This document shows positions 44,237 to 53,757 of a DNA stretch of 64,000 nt, one piece after another. The DNA is from Urbifossiella limnaea (lineage in GTDB: Bacteria; Planctomycetota; Planctomycetia; Gemmatales; Gemmataceae): assembly GCF_007747215.1 (NCBI RefSeq), contig NZ_CP036273.1, positions 248,001-312,000 on the forward strand, given 5' to 3'. The position numbers and the translations under genes were made by a program. Position 1 is the stretch's first letter. The number at the start of each line of letters is the position of its first letter. A model generated the notes under the pieces. That model ran no database searches. It saw only the letters and a list, made by a program, of their open reading frames with translations, and had not been told where the DNA came from.

Positions 44237-45262
44237 ATGTCGCGCAAGCCGTCGGTCCTCATCACGGGCGCGTCGGGCGAGATGGGGCACGGCCTCATCG
44301 AGCGCCTCGCCGCCGCCGAGCCCGACCGGCCGGTCGTCACCCTCGACGTGAACCCGCTGCCGCCCGAGGTCGCGCCCAAGGTTCGCGCCCAGATCGTCGG
44401 CTCCATCCTCGACCGCGAGGTGCTCGACCGTGTCAACGCCGAGTACGAGGTCGATCGCGTCTTCCACCTCGCCGCGCTCCTCAGCACCCGCAGCGAGTTC
44501 AGCCCGGCGCTGGCCCACAAGGTGAACGTCGAGGGCACCCTCAACCTGCTGGAGTTCGCGCAGAAGGAGGGCGAGAGCCACGGCCGGCCGGTCGTGTTCT
44601 TCTACCCGTCCAGCATCGCCGCCTACGGCCTGCCCGACCTGCCCACCAAGGCGCAGGCCGGCCGCGTCGCGGAGGACTTGTTCAACGTGCCGACGACGAT
44701 GTACGGGGCGAACAAGCTGTACTGCGAACACCTCGGCCGGTATTACGCCCGCCACTACAAGCAGCTGTCGGCCGGGCCGTCGGCGGCGAAGGTGGACTTC
44801 CGGTGCATCCGCTTCCCCGGGCTCATATCGGCGGTGACGGTGCCGAGCGGCGGCACCAGCGACTACGCCCCGGAGATGATCCACGCCGCGGCGGAAGGCA
44901 AACCCTACGCCTGCTTCGTGCGGCCGGACACGCGCATCCCGTTCATGGCGATGCCGGACGCGGTGGACGCCATCTTCCGGCTGGTGACGGCCCCGCGCGA
45001 GGCGCTGACGCGGACGGTGTACAACATCGGCGCGTTCGCCCCCACGGCCGGGGAGGTGGCGGCGGTGGTGCACGAGGCGTTTCCGGGCGCGTCGATGACG
45101 ACGGACGTGGACGAGAAGCGGCAGGGGATTGTGGACAGCTGGCCGGCGGACGTGGACGACGGCGCCGCGCGCCGCGACTGGGGCCACGCCCCGCGGTACG
45201 ACTTCGCGGCGGCGTTCGGCGACTACCTGATCCCGACCATCCGCAAGCGCTACGGGGGCTGA
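44237..45262 (+). CDS. L-threonine 3-dehydrogenase-like SDR (NAD-dependent epimerase family)
   Basis: 341 residues. Rossmann motif [21 protein letters not shown], the active site Y-G-A-N-K in [12 protein letters not shown], and the region [20 protein letters not shown] then [10 protein letters not shown] and [13 protein letters not shown] match the SDR-type threonine dehydrogenases, which convert threonine to 2-amino-3-ketobutyrate with NAD. A UDP-sugar epimerase is the alternative, but the [12 protein letters not shown] block favours threonine dehydrogenase. The start is ATG at 44237. No 2-amino-3-ketobutyrate CoA ligase gene is adjacent. Confidence 0.8.
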   Translation: MSRKPSVLITGASGEMGHGLIERLAAAEPDRPVVTLDVNPLPPEVAPKVRAQIVGSILDREVLDRVNAEYEVDRVFHLAALLSTRSEFSPALAHKVNVEGTLNLLEFAQKEGESHGRPVVFFYPSSIAAYGLPDLPTKAQAGRVAEDLFNVPTTMYGANKLYCEHLGRYYARHYKQLSAGPSAAKVDFRCIRFPGLISAVTVPSGGTSDYAPEMIHAAAEGKPYACFVRPDTRIPFMAMPDAVDAIFRLVTAPREALTRTVYNIGAFAPTAGEVAAVVHEAFPGASMTTDVDEKRQGIVDSWPADVDDGAARRDWGHAPRYDFAAAFGDYLIPTIRKRYGG

Positions 45263-45282
45263 CGGCGGCTCGGCCGGCGTGG

Positions 45283-45288
45283 TAGAAT
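45283..45288 (+). promoter_or_regulatory. Candidate -10 (GGTAGAAT) of the PD-(D/E)XK-like pair
   Basis: TAGAAT preceded by GG, 37 bases before the GTG at 45326. Confidence 0.4.
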
Positions 45289-45325
45289 CGGGTATTCACC
45301 CGCGAGCCGCCCGGCAGGTGACGAC

Positions 45326-45796
45326 GTGGGCACCGAAGACACCGGCAGCCGGGGCGAGGCGGAGTGCCACATTCTGCTGTCGGAACTCTGCGGGCGGCGC
45401 GACCCGTTGTTCCGGCCTCAGTTCCTCGGGGACAAGCACCCGGCCCTCGACTTCCTGGTCATTCTGCTAGACCGGCCGGAGTTCTACTTTTTCGTCCAAG
45501 TGAAGGCCACCCGGCTGGGCTACACCAAAAACCCCCGGCGGCTGCGGGTGTCGTTGGAGCAGGCGGAGGTCGATCAACTGGTCGCGTGCCCGGCCCCGAC
45601 TTATCTCGTGGGGGTGGACGCGGCGGCCCGGGGTGTCGGGTATCTCCTCTCGGTAAACGAGCCCCGGAGGCGGGTGGCGAGCCTGACGACGAAGTTCCCG
45701 ATCGACAGCACCCTGCTGCTCGACCTTCAGGACGAAGTGGTCGCCTTCTGGACGACCCAACACACCCGGCTCCGTAACTCCCGGTTTCGTGAATAG
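45326..45796 (+). CDS. PD-(D/E)XK-like protein, member 1 of a pair
   Basis: 156 residues from a GTG. The region HPALDFLVILLDRPEFYFFV followed by QVKAT fits the nuclease core D-x(10-18)-(E/Q)-x-K: Asp in ALDFLV and QVK after about 15 residues. An upstream Glu in RGEAECHILLSEL could complete the active site. It resembles DUF4365-type proteins, which are found in defence-like contexts, but I am not certain. It is followed ten bases later by a related-looking gene. Neighbours give no partner such as a helicase or modification enzyme. Confidence 0.65.
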   Translation: MGTEDTGSRGEAECHILLSELCGRRDPLFRPQFLGDKHPALDFLVILLDRPEFYFFVQVKATRLGYTKNPRRLRVSLEQAEVDQLVACPAPTYLVGVDAAARGVGYLLSVNEPRRRVASLTTKFPIDSTLLLDLQDEVVAFWTTQHTRLRNSRFRE

Positions 45797-45805
45797 GGGT
45801 GCGGC

Positions 45806-46279
45806 ATGGCGACCGAAAAGCTCCCGTGGTTCGTGACCGAGCGGAGCGAAATCCTGACCACGCTGCTCGTGACCGAGCGGCCTGATCTGCGGCTCCTCCA
45901 CCGGCGGGAGCGGGAGGACGGGGTGGACTTCGTGGTCGGGCTCGGCGGCGCGGCCGGGCTCGACACCCGGATGTTCGTCATCCAGGTGCGCGGGACGACG
46001 ACGTCTGACCCGGACGAGTGCCGCCGGGCCGTAGACCACCTGATCCCGGGCGACCCGGCAGCCATCTTCGGGCCGACGTGCGTGTTCGTGATCGACGTCC
46101 GCGACAACCGGCACTTCTACGCATGGGTCGCGGCCCCGGCGGTCGAGCGCGGGCGGCCGGTCCTCCGGTTCCCCGAGGTGCCGGACTTCCAACCGCTCGA
46201 CCGCGCGGCGCTCGACCAGATCGTCGACCGGGTTGCCGGCTGGCACGCCGCGCTCGCCCGGGTGCTGCAACCCGCGTAA
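45806..46279 (+). CDS. PD-(D/E)XK-like protein, member 2 of a pair
   Basis: 157 residues; ATG ten bases after the upstream stop. It contains GVDFVVGLGGAAGLDTRMFV then IQVRGTT, the same D...(Q)x[K/R] pattern as the preceding protein, but with Arg in place of the catalytic Lys. The N-terminus (MATEKLPWFVTERSEILTT) is different from its partner. If the fold is right, this may be an inactive partner of the first protein, or an immunity-type subunit. Unknown function. Confidence 0.6.
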   Translation: MATEKLPWFVTERSEILTTLLVTERPDLRLLHRREREDGVDFVVGLGGAAGLDTRMFVIQVRGTTTSDPDECRRAVDHLIPGDPAAIFGPTCVFVIDVRDNRHFYAWVAAPAVERGRPVLRFPEVPDFQPLDRAALDQIVDRVAGWHAALARVLQPA

Positions 46280-46333
46280 CCGCCCCGCCGGCCCCCGCCC
46301 CCACTTCGCCTTCCGCGCCGCGCCACGAGCGGC

Positions 46334-46339
46334 TATCAT
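46334..46339 (+). promoter_or_regulatory. Candidate -10 (TATCAT) of dnaE
   Basis: TATCAT lies 41 bases before the dnaE ATG. Confidence 0.35.
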
Positions 46340-46380
46340 GCCCTTTCGCGCACGTCCGTTCACCGCCGAGTGTTCCGCCG

Positions 46381-49300
46381 ATGGCCGACCGCAAGTTCGC
46401 GCACCTCCACCTCCACACCCACTACAGCCTCCTCGACGGGTTCAACCGCATCCCCGCCCTCGTCGAACAGACCGCCAAGCTCGGCATGACCGCTCTGGCC
46501 GTCACCGACCACGGCAACCTGTACGGCGCGATCGAGTTCTACACCAAGTGCCGCGAGAAGGGGATCAACCCCGTCATCGGCTACGAGGCGTACCTCGCCC
46601 CCGGCGCCCGCACCGAGAAGAAGGCGGCGCGGCAGGGCGACGCCTACAGCCACCTCACGCTCCTCGCCAAGAACGAGCAGGGCTTCCGCAACCTCATCAA
46701 GCTGTCCAGCATCGCCTTCCTCGAAGGGTTCTACTACCACCCGCGCATCGACCGCGAGGTGCTGGAGGCGCACAAGGACGGCCTCATCTGCCTCAGCGGC
46801 TGCCTCGCCGGCGAGTTCAACCAGTACATCCTCGCCGACAAGCCGAAGGAGGCGAAGGCGCTCGCGGCGTGGTTCGCCAGGCTGTTCGGCAAGGATTTTT
46901 ACGTCGAGATCCAGAACAACGGCATCGGCCTGCAGGACCAGTGCACGCCGGTCGCGGTCGAGATCGCCAACAAGCTGGGCGTGCCGCTCGTGGCCACGGC
47001 CGACGCGCACTACCTGTGCGCGACCGACGCCGAGGCGCACGACGTGCTGTTCTGCATCAACACCGGCCAGAAGCGCGACCCGCGCAAGCGCAAGTACCCC
47101 GAAGAGCGGATGCCGAACCCGTACTACGTCCGCTCGCCGGACGACATGTACAAGCTGTTCCCCGGGTTCGAGGACGCCGTCGCCCGCAGCCAGGAAATCG
47201 CCGACGGGGTGGACATCCGCCTCGACTTCAAGAAGCGCCACTTCCCGGTGTTCCAGCCGCCGACGGGGATGACGCCCGAGGACTACCTGCGCCAGCTGTG
47301 CGTCGAGGGCGTGAGGGAGCGGTACGGCGACAACCCCTCCGACGCGGTGACGGCCCGGCTGGAACACGAGCTGAACACCATCAACAAGATGGGGTTCGCC
47401 AGCTACTTCCTCATCGTGTGGGACTTCGTCCGCTACGCGCGCGCCGAGGGCATCCCGAGCACGGCCCGCGGCTCCGGGTGCGGGGCGATCGTGTCGTACG
47501 TGCTGTACCTCAGCCACGTCTGCCCGCTGGAGTACGACCTGCTGTTCGAGCGGTTCCTCGACCCGAACCGGAGCGAGGCGCCCGACATCGACATCGACTT
47601 CTGCCAGGACCGCCGCGGGCTGGTGATCGAGTACGTGAAGCGGAAGTACGGCGCCGAGAGCGTGGCGCAGATCGGCACGTTCGGCACGCTCGCCGCGAAG
47701 GCGGCGCTGAAGGACGTGGGCCGCGTGCTCGACGTGCCGCTCGACCGGGTGAACGCGCTGTGCAAGCTGGTGCCGATGAAGGGGGCCATCGCCGCCGACC
47801 TGGACGAGGCGATGGCGTCGCCGGACTTCCGCCGCGAGTACGACCAGGACCCGCAGGTGAAGACGCTCGTCGACATCGCGCTGAAGTTGGAGGGCACGAA
47901 CCGCAACGTGGGGACGCACGCCGCCGGCGTGGTGATCGCCAACGGGCCGATCACCGACTACGTGCCGGTGCAGCGGCCGCCGAAGAAGGGCGCCGACGGG
48001 TCGGAAGCGTCCGACGTGACGATGACGACGCAGTGGGAGATGGGCATCCTCGAGAAGGTCGGGATGCTCAAGATGGACTTCCTGGGCCTCCGCAACCTGA
48101 CGGTGCTGGACAACTGCGTGAAGCTGATCAAGCGGACGCGCGGCCTCGACGTCGACCCGATGGCGTTCCCGCTGGACGACAAGGCGACGTACGACCTGCT
48201 CCAGCGCGGCGACGCGAAGGGGGTGTTCCAGCTCGAAAGCGAGGGCATCCGCGAGCTGCTGAAGCGGATGAAGCCGGACAACATCCGCGACCTGATCGCG
48301 GTGCTGGCGCTGTACCGCCCCGGCCCGCTGGAGGGCGGGATGGTGGACGAGTACATCGAGTGCAAGCACGGCCGCCGCAAGCCCGCGTACCCGCACCCGA
48401 TCACCGAGCCGATCCTGGTCGAGACCCACGGGGTCATGGTGTACCAGGAGCAGGTGATGCGCATCCTGAACAAGCTCGGCGGCATCGAGCTGGCGCAGGC
48501 GTACGCGTGCATCAAGGCCATCTCGAAGAAGAAGTACGACATCATCGACGCCCGCAAGGCCGACTTCGTGAAGGGGTGCGTGGCCAACGGGCTGACGGAG
48601 GAGAAGGGCGCGGAGATCTTCGACCTGATCGTGAAGTTCGGGGGGTACGGGTTCAACAAGTCACACACGGCCGCGTACGCGCAGATCGGGTACCAGACGG
48701 CGTACCTGAAGACGCACTTCACCGCCGAGTACATGGCGGCGCTGCTGTCGTCCGAGATCGACGACGGCAACAAGCGCGACGTGATGGTCGACCACATCGC
48801 CGACGCCCGCCGGCTCGGCGTCGACGTGCTGCCGCCGGACGTGAACCGCGGCCTCGCCGACTTTACGGTTCACAACAACCGCATCGTCTTCGGCCTCACC
48901 GCCATCAAGGGGCTCGGCCGCGGCGCCGCCCAGGAGATCGTCCGCGCCCGCGAGCAGGACGGCAAGTTCAAGGACATCTTCGACTTCGCCGAGCGCGTGG
49001 ACCGCCGCACCGTCCAGAAGGCCGCCGTCGAGAAGATGGTGCAGGCCGGCGCGTTCGACGCCTTCGGCAAGCGGGCGGCGCTGTTCCAGGCCATCCCGAA
49101 GGCGTACCAGTCGGCCGACGAGAAGGCCAGCGAGCGGAAGCGCGGGCAGAAGAACTTCTTCGACATGTTCGGCGACGGCGACGACGGCGCGGGGCCGGCC
49201 AAGGCCGGCACCGCCCACGGCCTGCTCGACGTGCCCGAGTGGCCGGACGCCGAGAAGCTGAAGTTCGAGAAGGAGGCGCTCGACTTCTACGTCAGCAGCC

Positions 49301-49896
49301 ACCCGCTGGCGCAGCACGACGACCAGCTGAAGCGGTTCCGCACCCACGACGCGGCGCAGGTGCTGAAGCTGCCGACCGGCACGTCGGTGCTCGTCGCCGG
49401 GATGGTGACGCAGTTCCAGATGCGCACCGCCCAGAAGAGCGGCAAGCGGTGGGGCATGTTCTACCTCGAAGACTTCACCGGCCAGTGCAAGTGCATCCTG
49501 TGGAGCGACGAGTACGCGCGGCTGAAGGACGTGGTGGTGAACGACGCGGTGTTCCTGTTCGAGGGCGTGGTGGAGTGGCGCGAGGGCGGCAGCAGCGGCG
49601 ACCTGATCGTCAAGAAGGTGCTGACCGTGGACGAGGCCCGCCGCGAGATGACGAAGAGCCTGCTGCTGAAGATGCCGTACACCGACGACCAGGAAGTGCT
49701 GCGGAAGCTGGACGCGGTGAGTTTGGTGCTGAAGCGGAACCGCGGGCAGACGCCGGTGTACCTGAGCGTGCGCGACGGGAACGGCCGGCAGGTGCAGCTG
49801 AAGGTGAGCGCCGAGCTGGCGATCAACCCGGGCACGCTGCGGGCCGAGGAGCTGGAGATGCTGCTCGGGCCGGGGGCGGTGCTGTTCACCCGGTAG
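46381..49896 (+). CDS. dnaE: DNA polymerase III subunit alpha
   Basis: 1171 residues. It starts MADRKFAHLHLHTHYSLLDG (PHP domain, HxH), with palm motif SEAPDIDIDF (catalytic D402 and D404), RYGAESVAQ-type and GTHAAGVVI blocks, GEVEYQEQVM-like motif HGVMVYQEQVMRI, helix-hairpin-helix region, and a C-terminal OB fold (SGKRWGMFYLEDFTGQC). The replicative polymerase; the gene's ATG follows a TATCAT. An upstream in-frame start is ruled out because it would lie in the preceding gene. A perfect 36-base hairpin follows the stop. Confidence 0.97.
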   Translation: MADRKFAHLHLHTHYSLLDGFNRIPALVEQTAKLGMTALAVTDHGNLYGAIEFYTKCREKGINPVIGYEAYLAPGARTEKKAARQGDAYSHLTLLAKNEQGFRNLIKLSSIAFLEGFYYHPRIDREVLEAHKDGLICLSGCLAGEFNQYILADKPKEAKALAAWFARLFGKDFYVEIQNNGIGLQDQCTPVAVEIANKLGVPLVATADAHYLCATDAEAHDVLFCINTGQKRDPRKRKYPEERMPNPYYVRSPDDMYKLFPGFEDAVARSQEIADGVDIRLDFKKRHFPVFQPPTGMTPEDYLRQLCVEGVRERYGDNPSDAVTARLEHELNTINKMGFASYFLIVWDFVRYARAEGIPSTARGSGCGAIVSYVLYLSHVCPLEYDLLFERFLDPNRSEAPDIDIDFCQDRRGLVIEYVKRKYGAESVAQIGTFGTLAAKAALKDVGRVLDVPLDRVNALCKLVPMKGAIAADLDEAMASPDFRREYDQDPQVKTLVDIALKLEGTNRNVGTHAAGVVIANGPITDYVPVQRPPKKGADGSEASDVTMTTQWEMGILEKVGMLKMDFLGLRNLTVLDNCVKLIKRTRGLDVDPMAFPLDDKATYDLLQRGDAKGVFQLESEGIRELLKRMKPDNIRDLIAVLALYRPGPLEGGMVDEYIECKHGRRKPAYPHPITEPILVETHGVMVYQEQVMRILNKLGGIELAQAYACIKAISKKKYDIIDARKADFVKGCVANGLTEEKGAEIFDLIVKFGGYGFNKSHTAAYAQIGYQTAYLKTHFTAEYMAALLSSEIDDGNKRDVMVDHIADARRLGVDVLPPDVNRGLADFTVHNNRIVFGLTAIKGLGRGAAQEIVRAREQDGKFKDIFDFAERVDRRTVQKAAVEKMVQAGAFDAFGKRAALFQAIPKAYQSADEKASERKRGQKNFFDMFGDGDDGAGPAKAGTAHGLLDVPEWPDAEKLKFEKEALDFYVSSHPLAQHDDQLKRFRTHDAAQVLKLPTGTSVLVAGMVTQFQMRTAQKSGKRWGMFYLEDFTGQCKCILWSDEYARLKDVVVNDAVFLFEGVVEWREGGSSGDLIVKKVLTVDEARREMTKSLLLKMPYTDDQEVLRKLDAVSLVLKRNRGQTPVYLSVRDGNGRQVQLKVSAELAINPGTLRAEELEMLLGPGAVLFTR

Positions 49897-49916
49897 GGGC
49901 GTAAGCTAGCAGCCCC

Positions 49917-49998
49917 GGCGAGCCGGGAGCGTGAGCGACCGGAGTCCGACGCCACTCGCGCCGCGTCGGACTCCGGTCGCTCACGCTCCCGGCTCGCC
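49917..49998. repeat. Perfect 36-base-arm hairpin after dnaE
   Basis: Arms 49917-49952 and 49963-49998 are perfectly complementary with a 10-base loop (CACTCGCGCC). The arms are GC-rich (GGCGAGCCGGGAGCGTGAGC). It starts about 20 bases after the dnaE stop and ends 18 bases before the SDR start. No U-tract. Confidence 0.97.
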
Positions 49999-50016
49999 AG
50001 CACCACGCGAGACCCC

Positions 50017-50799
50017 ATGACCCGCCCCCTGGCCCTGGTGACCGGCGCGAGCGCCGGGATCGGCAAGGAGATCGCCCGCGTCCTCGCCGCCGACCACGAC
50101 CTCGTCCTGTCCGCCCGCCGGGCCGACGAGCTCGCCGCCCTCGCCGCCGAGCTCGGCGGCACCAGCTGCACCGTCGTCCCCGCCGACCTCGCCGACCCCG
50201 CCGCGCCGCAGCTCCTCTTCGACGCCGTCGCCGCCGGCGGCCGGCCGCTCGACGTGCTGGTCAACAACGCCGGCTTCGGCGACTTCGGGTACTTCGCCAC
50301 GGCCGACCTGCCGAAGCTGCTCCGGATGGTGCAGGTGAACTGCACCGCGCTCACGGAGCTCACCCACCGCTTCCTGCCGGGCATGGTCGAGCGGAAGACC
50401 GGCCGGGTGCTGAACGTCGGCTCGGTGGCGGGCTTCCAGCCGGGGCCGCTGATGGCCGTGTACTACGCGACGAAGGCGTACGTGAACTCGCTGTCGCAGG
50501 CGCTGTCGAACGAGCTGGCCGGGACCGGCGTGACGGTGACGTGCCTGTGCCCGGGGCCGACGCGGACGGAGTTCGCGGCGGCGGCGGGGCGGCGGGAGGG
50601 GAAGTCGTTCAGCGTGGCGCAGCGGCTGACGGCGCGGGACGTGGCCGAGATCGGCGTGTCGGCGATGACGCGCGGCACGCCGGTGGTGGTGCCGGGGATG
50701 GGGAACAAGCTGCTGATCGCGGCGGAGCGGCTGCTGCCGCGCGGGGCCGTGGTGCGGGCGGTGCGGTGGATGCAGCAGAAGAGAATGCCTGAGGCGTAA
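50017..50799 (+). CDS. Short-chain dehydrogenase/reductase
   Basis: 260 residues with classical SDR motifs: TGASAGIG, LVNNAGFG, catalytic YYATKAY (Y-x3-K), and CPGPTRTEF after the sixth strand. NAD(P)-dependent oxidoreductase of unknown substrate, resembling DltE/YqjQ-like SDRs. The ATG at 50017 directly follows a hairpin. No operon partner on this strand. Confidence 0.93.
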   Translation: MTRPLALVTGASAGIGKEIARVLAADHDLVLSARRADELAALAAELGGTSCTVVPADLADPAAPQLLFDAVAAGGRPLDVLVNNAGFGDFGYFATADLPKLLRMVQVNCTALTELTHRFLPGMVERKTGRVLNVGSVAGFQPGPLMAVYYATKAYVNSLSQALSNELAGTGVTVTCLCPGPTRTEFAAAAGRREGKSFSVAQRLTARDVAEIGVSAMTRGTPVVVPGMGNKLLIAAERLLPRGAVVRAVRWMQQKRMPEA

Positions 50800-50804
50800 T
50801 TTGG

Positions 50805-50900
50805 AATTGGTCCGTTGAAATTTGGCTGACGAGCGGCTCAGCCCCGAGAAGTCGGTCCTGGGCCTGCCCCGCTCGTCAGCCAAATTACAACGGACCAATT
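50805..50900. repeat. Long hairpin with AATTGGTCCGTTG arms
   Basis: 32-base arms (50805-50836, 50869-50900), one mismatch, loop of 32 bases. Arms read AATTGGTCCGTTG then AATTTGGCTGACGAGCGG. It is between the SDR stop and the convergent HEAT gene, 6 bases after the SDR stop. Confidence 0.93.
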
Positions 50901-50912
50901 ACAACGGACGTC

Positions 50913-51623
50913 TCACGCCATCGCCACCATCACGCCGGCGCCGACCGGCGCCGTGGTGTCCATCGGGCTCGGGGTGTGCGTCAGCGCCTCGCCAGCCCGG
51001 CGGCGGACCTCGGCGTCGTCGTCCTCGACCACCAGCCGCAGCGCCGCCGCCACCTGCGGGTCGTCCGGGGCCATCTGACCCAACAGGGTCGCACAGCGGC
51101 CGCGCAGCTCGGGGTCGATGTGGCCGAGCCCCTGCACCACGGCGCCAAGCGCCGGCCGGCCCACCTTCCGCAGCGACGCCGCGGCTACGACGCGGGTGCG
51201 CGTCTCGGGCTCGCCGAGCATCGTCACCAGGCCGGGGGCCGCGGCCTGCGCCGCGGGGCCGAGGCGGCCGGACGTGCCGGCGGCGTCGCGGCGGACGCTC
51301 GGGTCCGGGTCGCGGAGGCAGTTCACCAGCGCCGGCAGCGCGGCCAGCGCGTGCGTGCCGAAGTCGCCGAGCGCCCGCGCCGCCCGCCGCCGCACCCGGG
51401 CGTACGGGTCCTTCAGCGCCGTCGTCAGCGCCGCCACCCGCTTCGACGGCGACACGGCCAGCTCGGCGAGCGCCACCACGGCCAGCTCGCGGACTTGGCC
51501 GTTGGGGTTCTTCTGGGCGTCGGTCAGCACGTCGAGCGCGATGCCGGTCTGCGCGTCGGGGAGCCCGTGCACCAGGATGGTGAACACGAGCTTGTGCATG
51601 ACCTGCGGCGTGAGCGGTTCCAT
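50913..51623 (-). CDS. HEAT-repeat protein
   Basis: 236 residues composed of helical HEAT-type repeats, e.g. VRRRAARALGDFGTHALAAL, VRRDAAGTSGRLGPAAQAAA, TRVVAAASLRKVGRPALGAV and VRRRAGEALTHTP. Such Ala-rich repeat proteins serve as scaffolds for protein binding. No catalytic domain and no signal peptide. Convergent with the SDR gene across a hairpin. Substrate or partner unknown. Confidence 0.88.
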   Translation of the reverse strand: MEPLTPQVMHKLVFTILVHGLPDAQTGIALDVLTDAQKNPNGQVRELAVVALAELAVSPSKRVAALTTALKDPYARVRRRAARALGDFGTHALAALPALVNCLRDPDPSVRRDAAGTSGRLGPAAQAAAPGLVTMLGEPETRTRVVAAASLRKVGRPALGAVVQGLGHIDPELRGRCATLLGQMAPDDPQVAAALRLVVEDDDAEVRRRAGEALTHTPSPMDTTAPVGAGVMVAMA

Positions 51624-51805
51624 GGCGGCCGGTCGTGGTGCGGAGGGCGAGCCGTCGTGGCGTCGGCGGGTGTGAAACCTTAGCTCACCGCGCCGGCGGC
51701 TGTCGGGCCGCGGCCGCGGATTTTGCCCCGCCCGCAGAACCGGACGCGTGGGATTCGGCTCCCGCCTCATTTCCCGGCCCCCCGGCCGGAGAATGGGGGC
51801 GTCGG

Positions 51806-51811
51806 TACAAC
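51806..51811 (+). promoter_or_regulatory. Candidate -10 (GGTACAACAC type) of the ROK gene
   Basis: TACAAC in CGGTACAACACC, 28 bases before the ATG at 51840. Confidence 0.4.
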
Positions 51812-51839
51812 ACCTCCCGAACCACACCCGGGGGTGATC

Positions 51840-52832
51840 ATGGCCGGAGGCCAGCAGTACGTCGGGCTCGACGTCGGCGGGACCACGATGAAGGCGGCCG
51901 TCGTGGGCGACGACGGCTCCCCGCGCTCCAAGCCGGTCGTCATGGACACGAACCCGGAGCGCGGCCAGGACGCCGGCCTGGAGACGATGTGCGAGGCGAT
52001 CCGCCGGGCCGTCGCCGCCGCCGGGCTCACCCTCCCGGACGTCACCGCCATCGGCGTGGCCACGCCCGGCCTCATGGACATCAAGGCCGGCCTGATCCTC
52101 GACCCGCCGAACCTCAAGCCGTGGAAGAACGTCCCGGTCCGCGACCACATCCAGGGCGTGTTCCGGATCCCGACCATTTATCAGAACGACGCGAACGCCG
52201 CGGCCTACGGCGAGTTCTGGGTCGGCTCGGGGCAGGAGGCCCGCAGCATGGTGCTGTTCACCCTCGGCACCGGCGTCGGCGGCGGGATCATCATCGACGA
52301 CGTGATCCTGTCCGGCGAGCACAGCCACGGCGGCGAGCTGGGGCACATGCGGATCGAGATGCCGGACCGCGGCCGCCTCTGCGGGTGCGGCGCCCGCGGC
52401 TGCCTGGAAGCCTACGCCAGCGCCACGAACGTGGTCCGCCGGGCCCGCGAGGACATGGCGGCGTACCGCGGGGCGACGAAGCTGCGCGACTACTACACCG
52501 CCAACGACGACGTGCTGACGGCGAAGGTGGTGTTCGACCTGGCGCACGCCGGCGACGAGCTGGCGACGCAGGTGGTGGACGACACGGCGTTCTACCTGGC
52601 GCTGGGGGCGACGGCGCTGACGGCGGTGGTGGACCCGGAGATGGTGGTGTTCGGCGGCGGCATGGTCGCGGCCGGCGAGTGGTTCCGGGCGAAGATCGAT
52701 GCGCAGGTGAGGCGGTTCGGCCTGCCGTTCCCGACGAAGTCGCTGAAGGTGGCGTTCGCGTCGCTGGGCTCGGACGCGGGGTTCATCGGCGCCGCCGGGT
52801 GGGCGCGGGCGGCAACGCGCGGCAAGGCGTGA
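51840..52832 (+). CDS. ROK-family sugar kinase (glucokinase-like)
   Basis: 330 residues. ATP-binding GLDVGGTTMKAAVVG; sugar-binding DVTAIGVATPG; catalytic Asp in IYQNDANAA; glycine-rich LGTGVGGGIIID; and the ROK zinc motif GELGHMRIE/CGCGARGCLEAYAS. It probably phosphorylates glucose or another hexose with ATP. ROK members can also be repressors, but this one has no helix-turn-helix, so a kinase. The start ATG at 51840 follows GGGGGTG. Confidence 0.92.
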   Translation: MAGGQQYVGLDVGGTTMKAAVVGDDGSPRSKPVVMDTNPERGQDAGLETMCEAIRRAVAAAGLTLPDVTAIGVATPGLMDIKAGLILDPPNLKPWKNVPVRDHIQGVFRIPTIYQNDANAAAYGEFWVGSGQEARSMVLFTLGTGVGGGIIIDDVILSGEHSHGGELGHMRIEMPDRGRLCGCGARGCLEAYASATNVVRRAREDMAAYRGATKLRDYYTANDDVLTAKVVFDLAHAGDELATQVVDDTAFYLALGATALTAVVDPEMVVFGGGMVAAGEWFRAKIDAQVRRFGLPFPTKSLKVAFASLGSDAGFIGAAGWARAATRGKA

Positions 52833-52854
52833 CGCCGGGGCGGGGTGCCCGGAA

Positions 52855-53646
52855 TCAGTCGCGGTCCCAGATCGTGTCGTCGATTCCCAGGTCGAAGATG
52901 TCCTGGTCGTCGCGCAGGGCCACGACCGCCGCCGGGTCGGTGGGCAGCGGGGCGTTCCGCGTCCGGTCGGTACGGGCCTCGACGTGCCCGTCCAGGAACA
53001 GCACGTTGGCCACCTTCGGGTCCAGCCGGAAGTGCACCGTCGGGTAGCGGCGGCTCGGCGGCTCCATCACCGCCACCTCGATCGAGCTCGGCTGCCCCGT
53101 CGGCCGCGGGTCCGGCGTGGTGCCGGCGGCGTTGGCGAAGCACACCGTCTGCGACGTGCTCGCCACGTGCTCGATCCTCACCGGCTGCCACGCCTCGGGG
53201 CTCGTCGGCAGCGTGCCGTCGGCGGGCGGGGTGGGGGTGAGCGGGGCGAGGTAGCGGTAGTTGTAGCCGTACCCGCCGGTGCCCGCGTCGAACGTGACGA
53301 ACACCTTGCCGGGCGCCCGGGCCGGGTTGCGGAGGAAGCCCTGGTTGTTCTCCACGAACGGCATCAGGTGGCCGCGGGTGTAGTCGATCTGCTTGCCGCC
53401 GGTGTCGCACAGGGCGAACCACCAGCGGACGTTGCCGTTCTCCCAGGTGCGGGCCGGCGGCAGGCTGCCGTGGGTGCCGGCGTAGTTGTGGACGGCGGCG
53501 CCGAGCTGCTTGAGCGAGTTGGCGTCGCGGGTGCGGTTGGCCGCGGCGCGGACCTTCTGCACGGCCGGCAGCAACAGCCCGACCAGCACCGCGATAATGG
53601 CGATGACGACGAGCAGCTCGATGAGCGTGAACCCGCGGCGGCGCAC
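52855..53646 (-). CDS. DUF1559 pseudopilin-like protein
   Basis: 263 residues from a GTG with GAGG seven bases upstream. Type IV pilin-like start [20 protein letters not shown], then [17 protein letters not shown], followed by the DUF1559 body ending in [20 protein letters not shown] and IWDRD. These are secreted, pilin-like proteins expanded in planctomycetes; function unknown. It is intact, unlike the copy at 41722-44099, and is a convenient comparison for that broken gene. Confidence 0.93.
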   Translation of the reverse strand: MRRRGFTLIELLVVIAIIAVLVGLLLPAVQKVRAAANRTRDANSLKQLGAAVHNYAGTHGSLPPARTWENGNVRWWFALCDTGGKQIDYTRGHLMPFVENNQGFLRNPARAPGKVFVTFDAGTGGYGYNYRYLAPLTPTPPADGTLPTSPEAWQPVRIEHVASTSQTVCFANAAGTTPDPRPTGQPSSIEVAVMEPPSRRYPTVHFRLDPKVANVLFLDGHVEARTDRTRNAPLPTDPAAVVALRDDQDIFDLGIDDTIWDRD

Positions 53647-53688
53647 GGGGGAACCTCGGGTGACGATGACAGGATAGCAGAAGCCGAG

Positions 53689-53757
53689 CGGCCCGCGTGA
53701 GCGGGCTGTTCCGGTGCGGCCGAGAGGCGCTTCGGACCAGCCCGCTCACGCGGGCCG
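53689..53757. repeat. GC-rich hairpin with CGGCCCGCGTGAGCGGGCTG arms
   Basis: 20-base arms (53689-53708, 53738-53757) pair almost perfectly around a 29-base loop. The right arm overlaps the 3' end of the next reverse-strand gene (stop at 53746). Confidence 0.85.
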
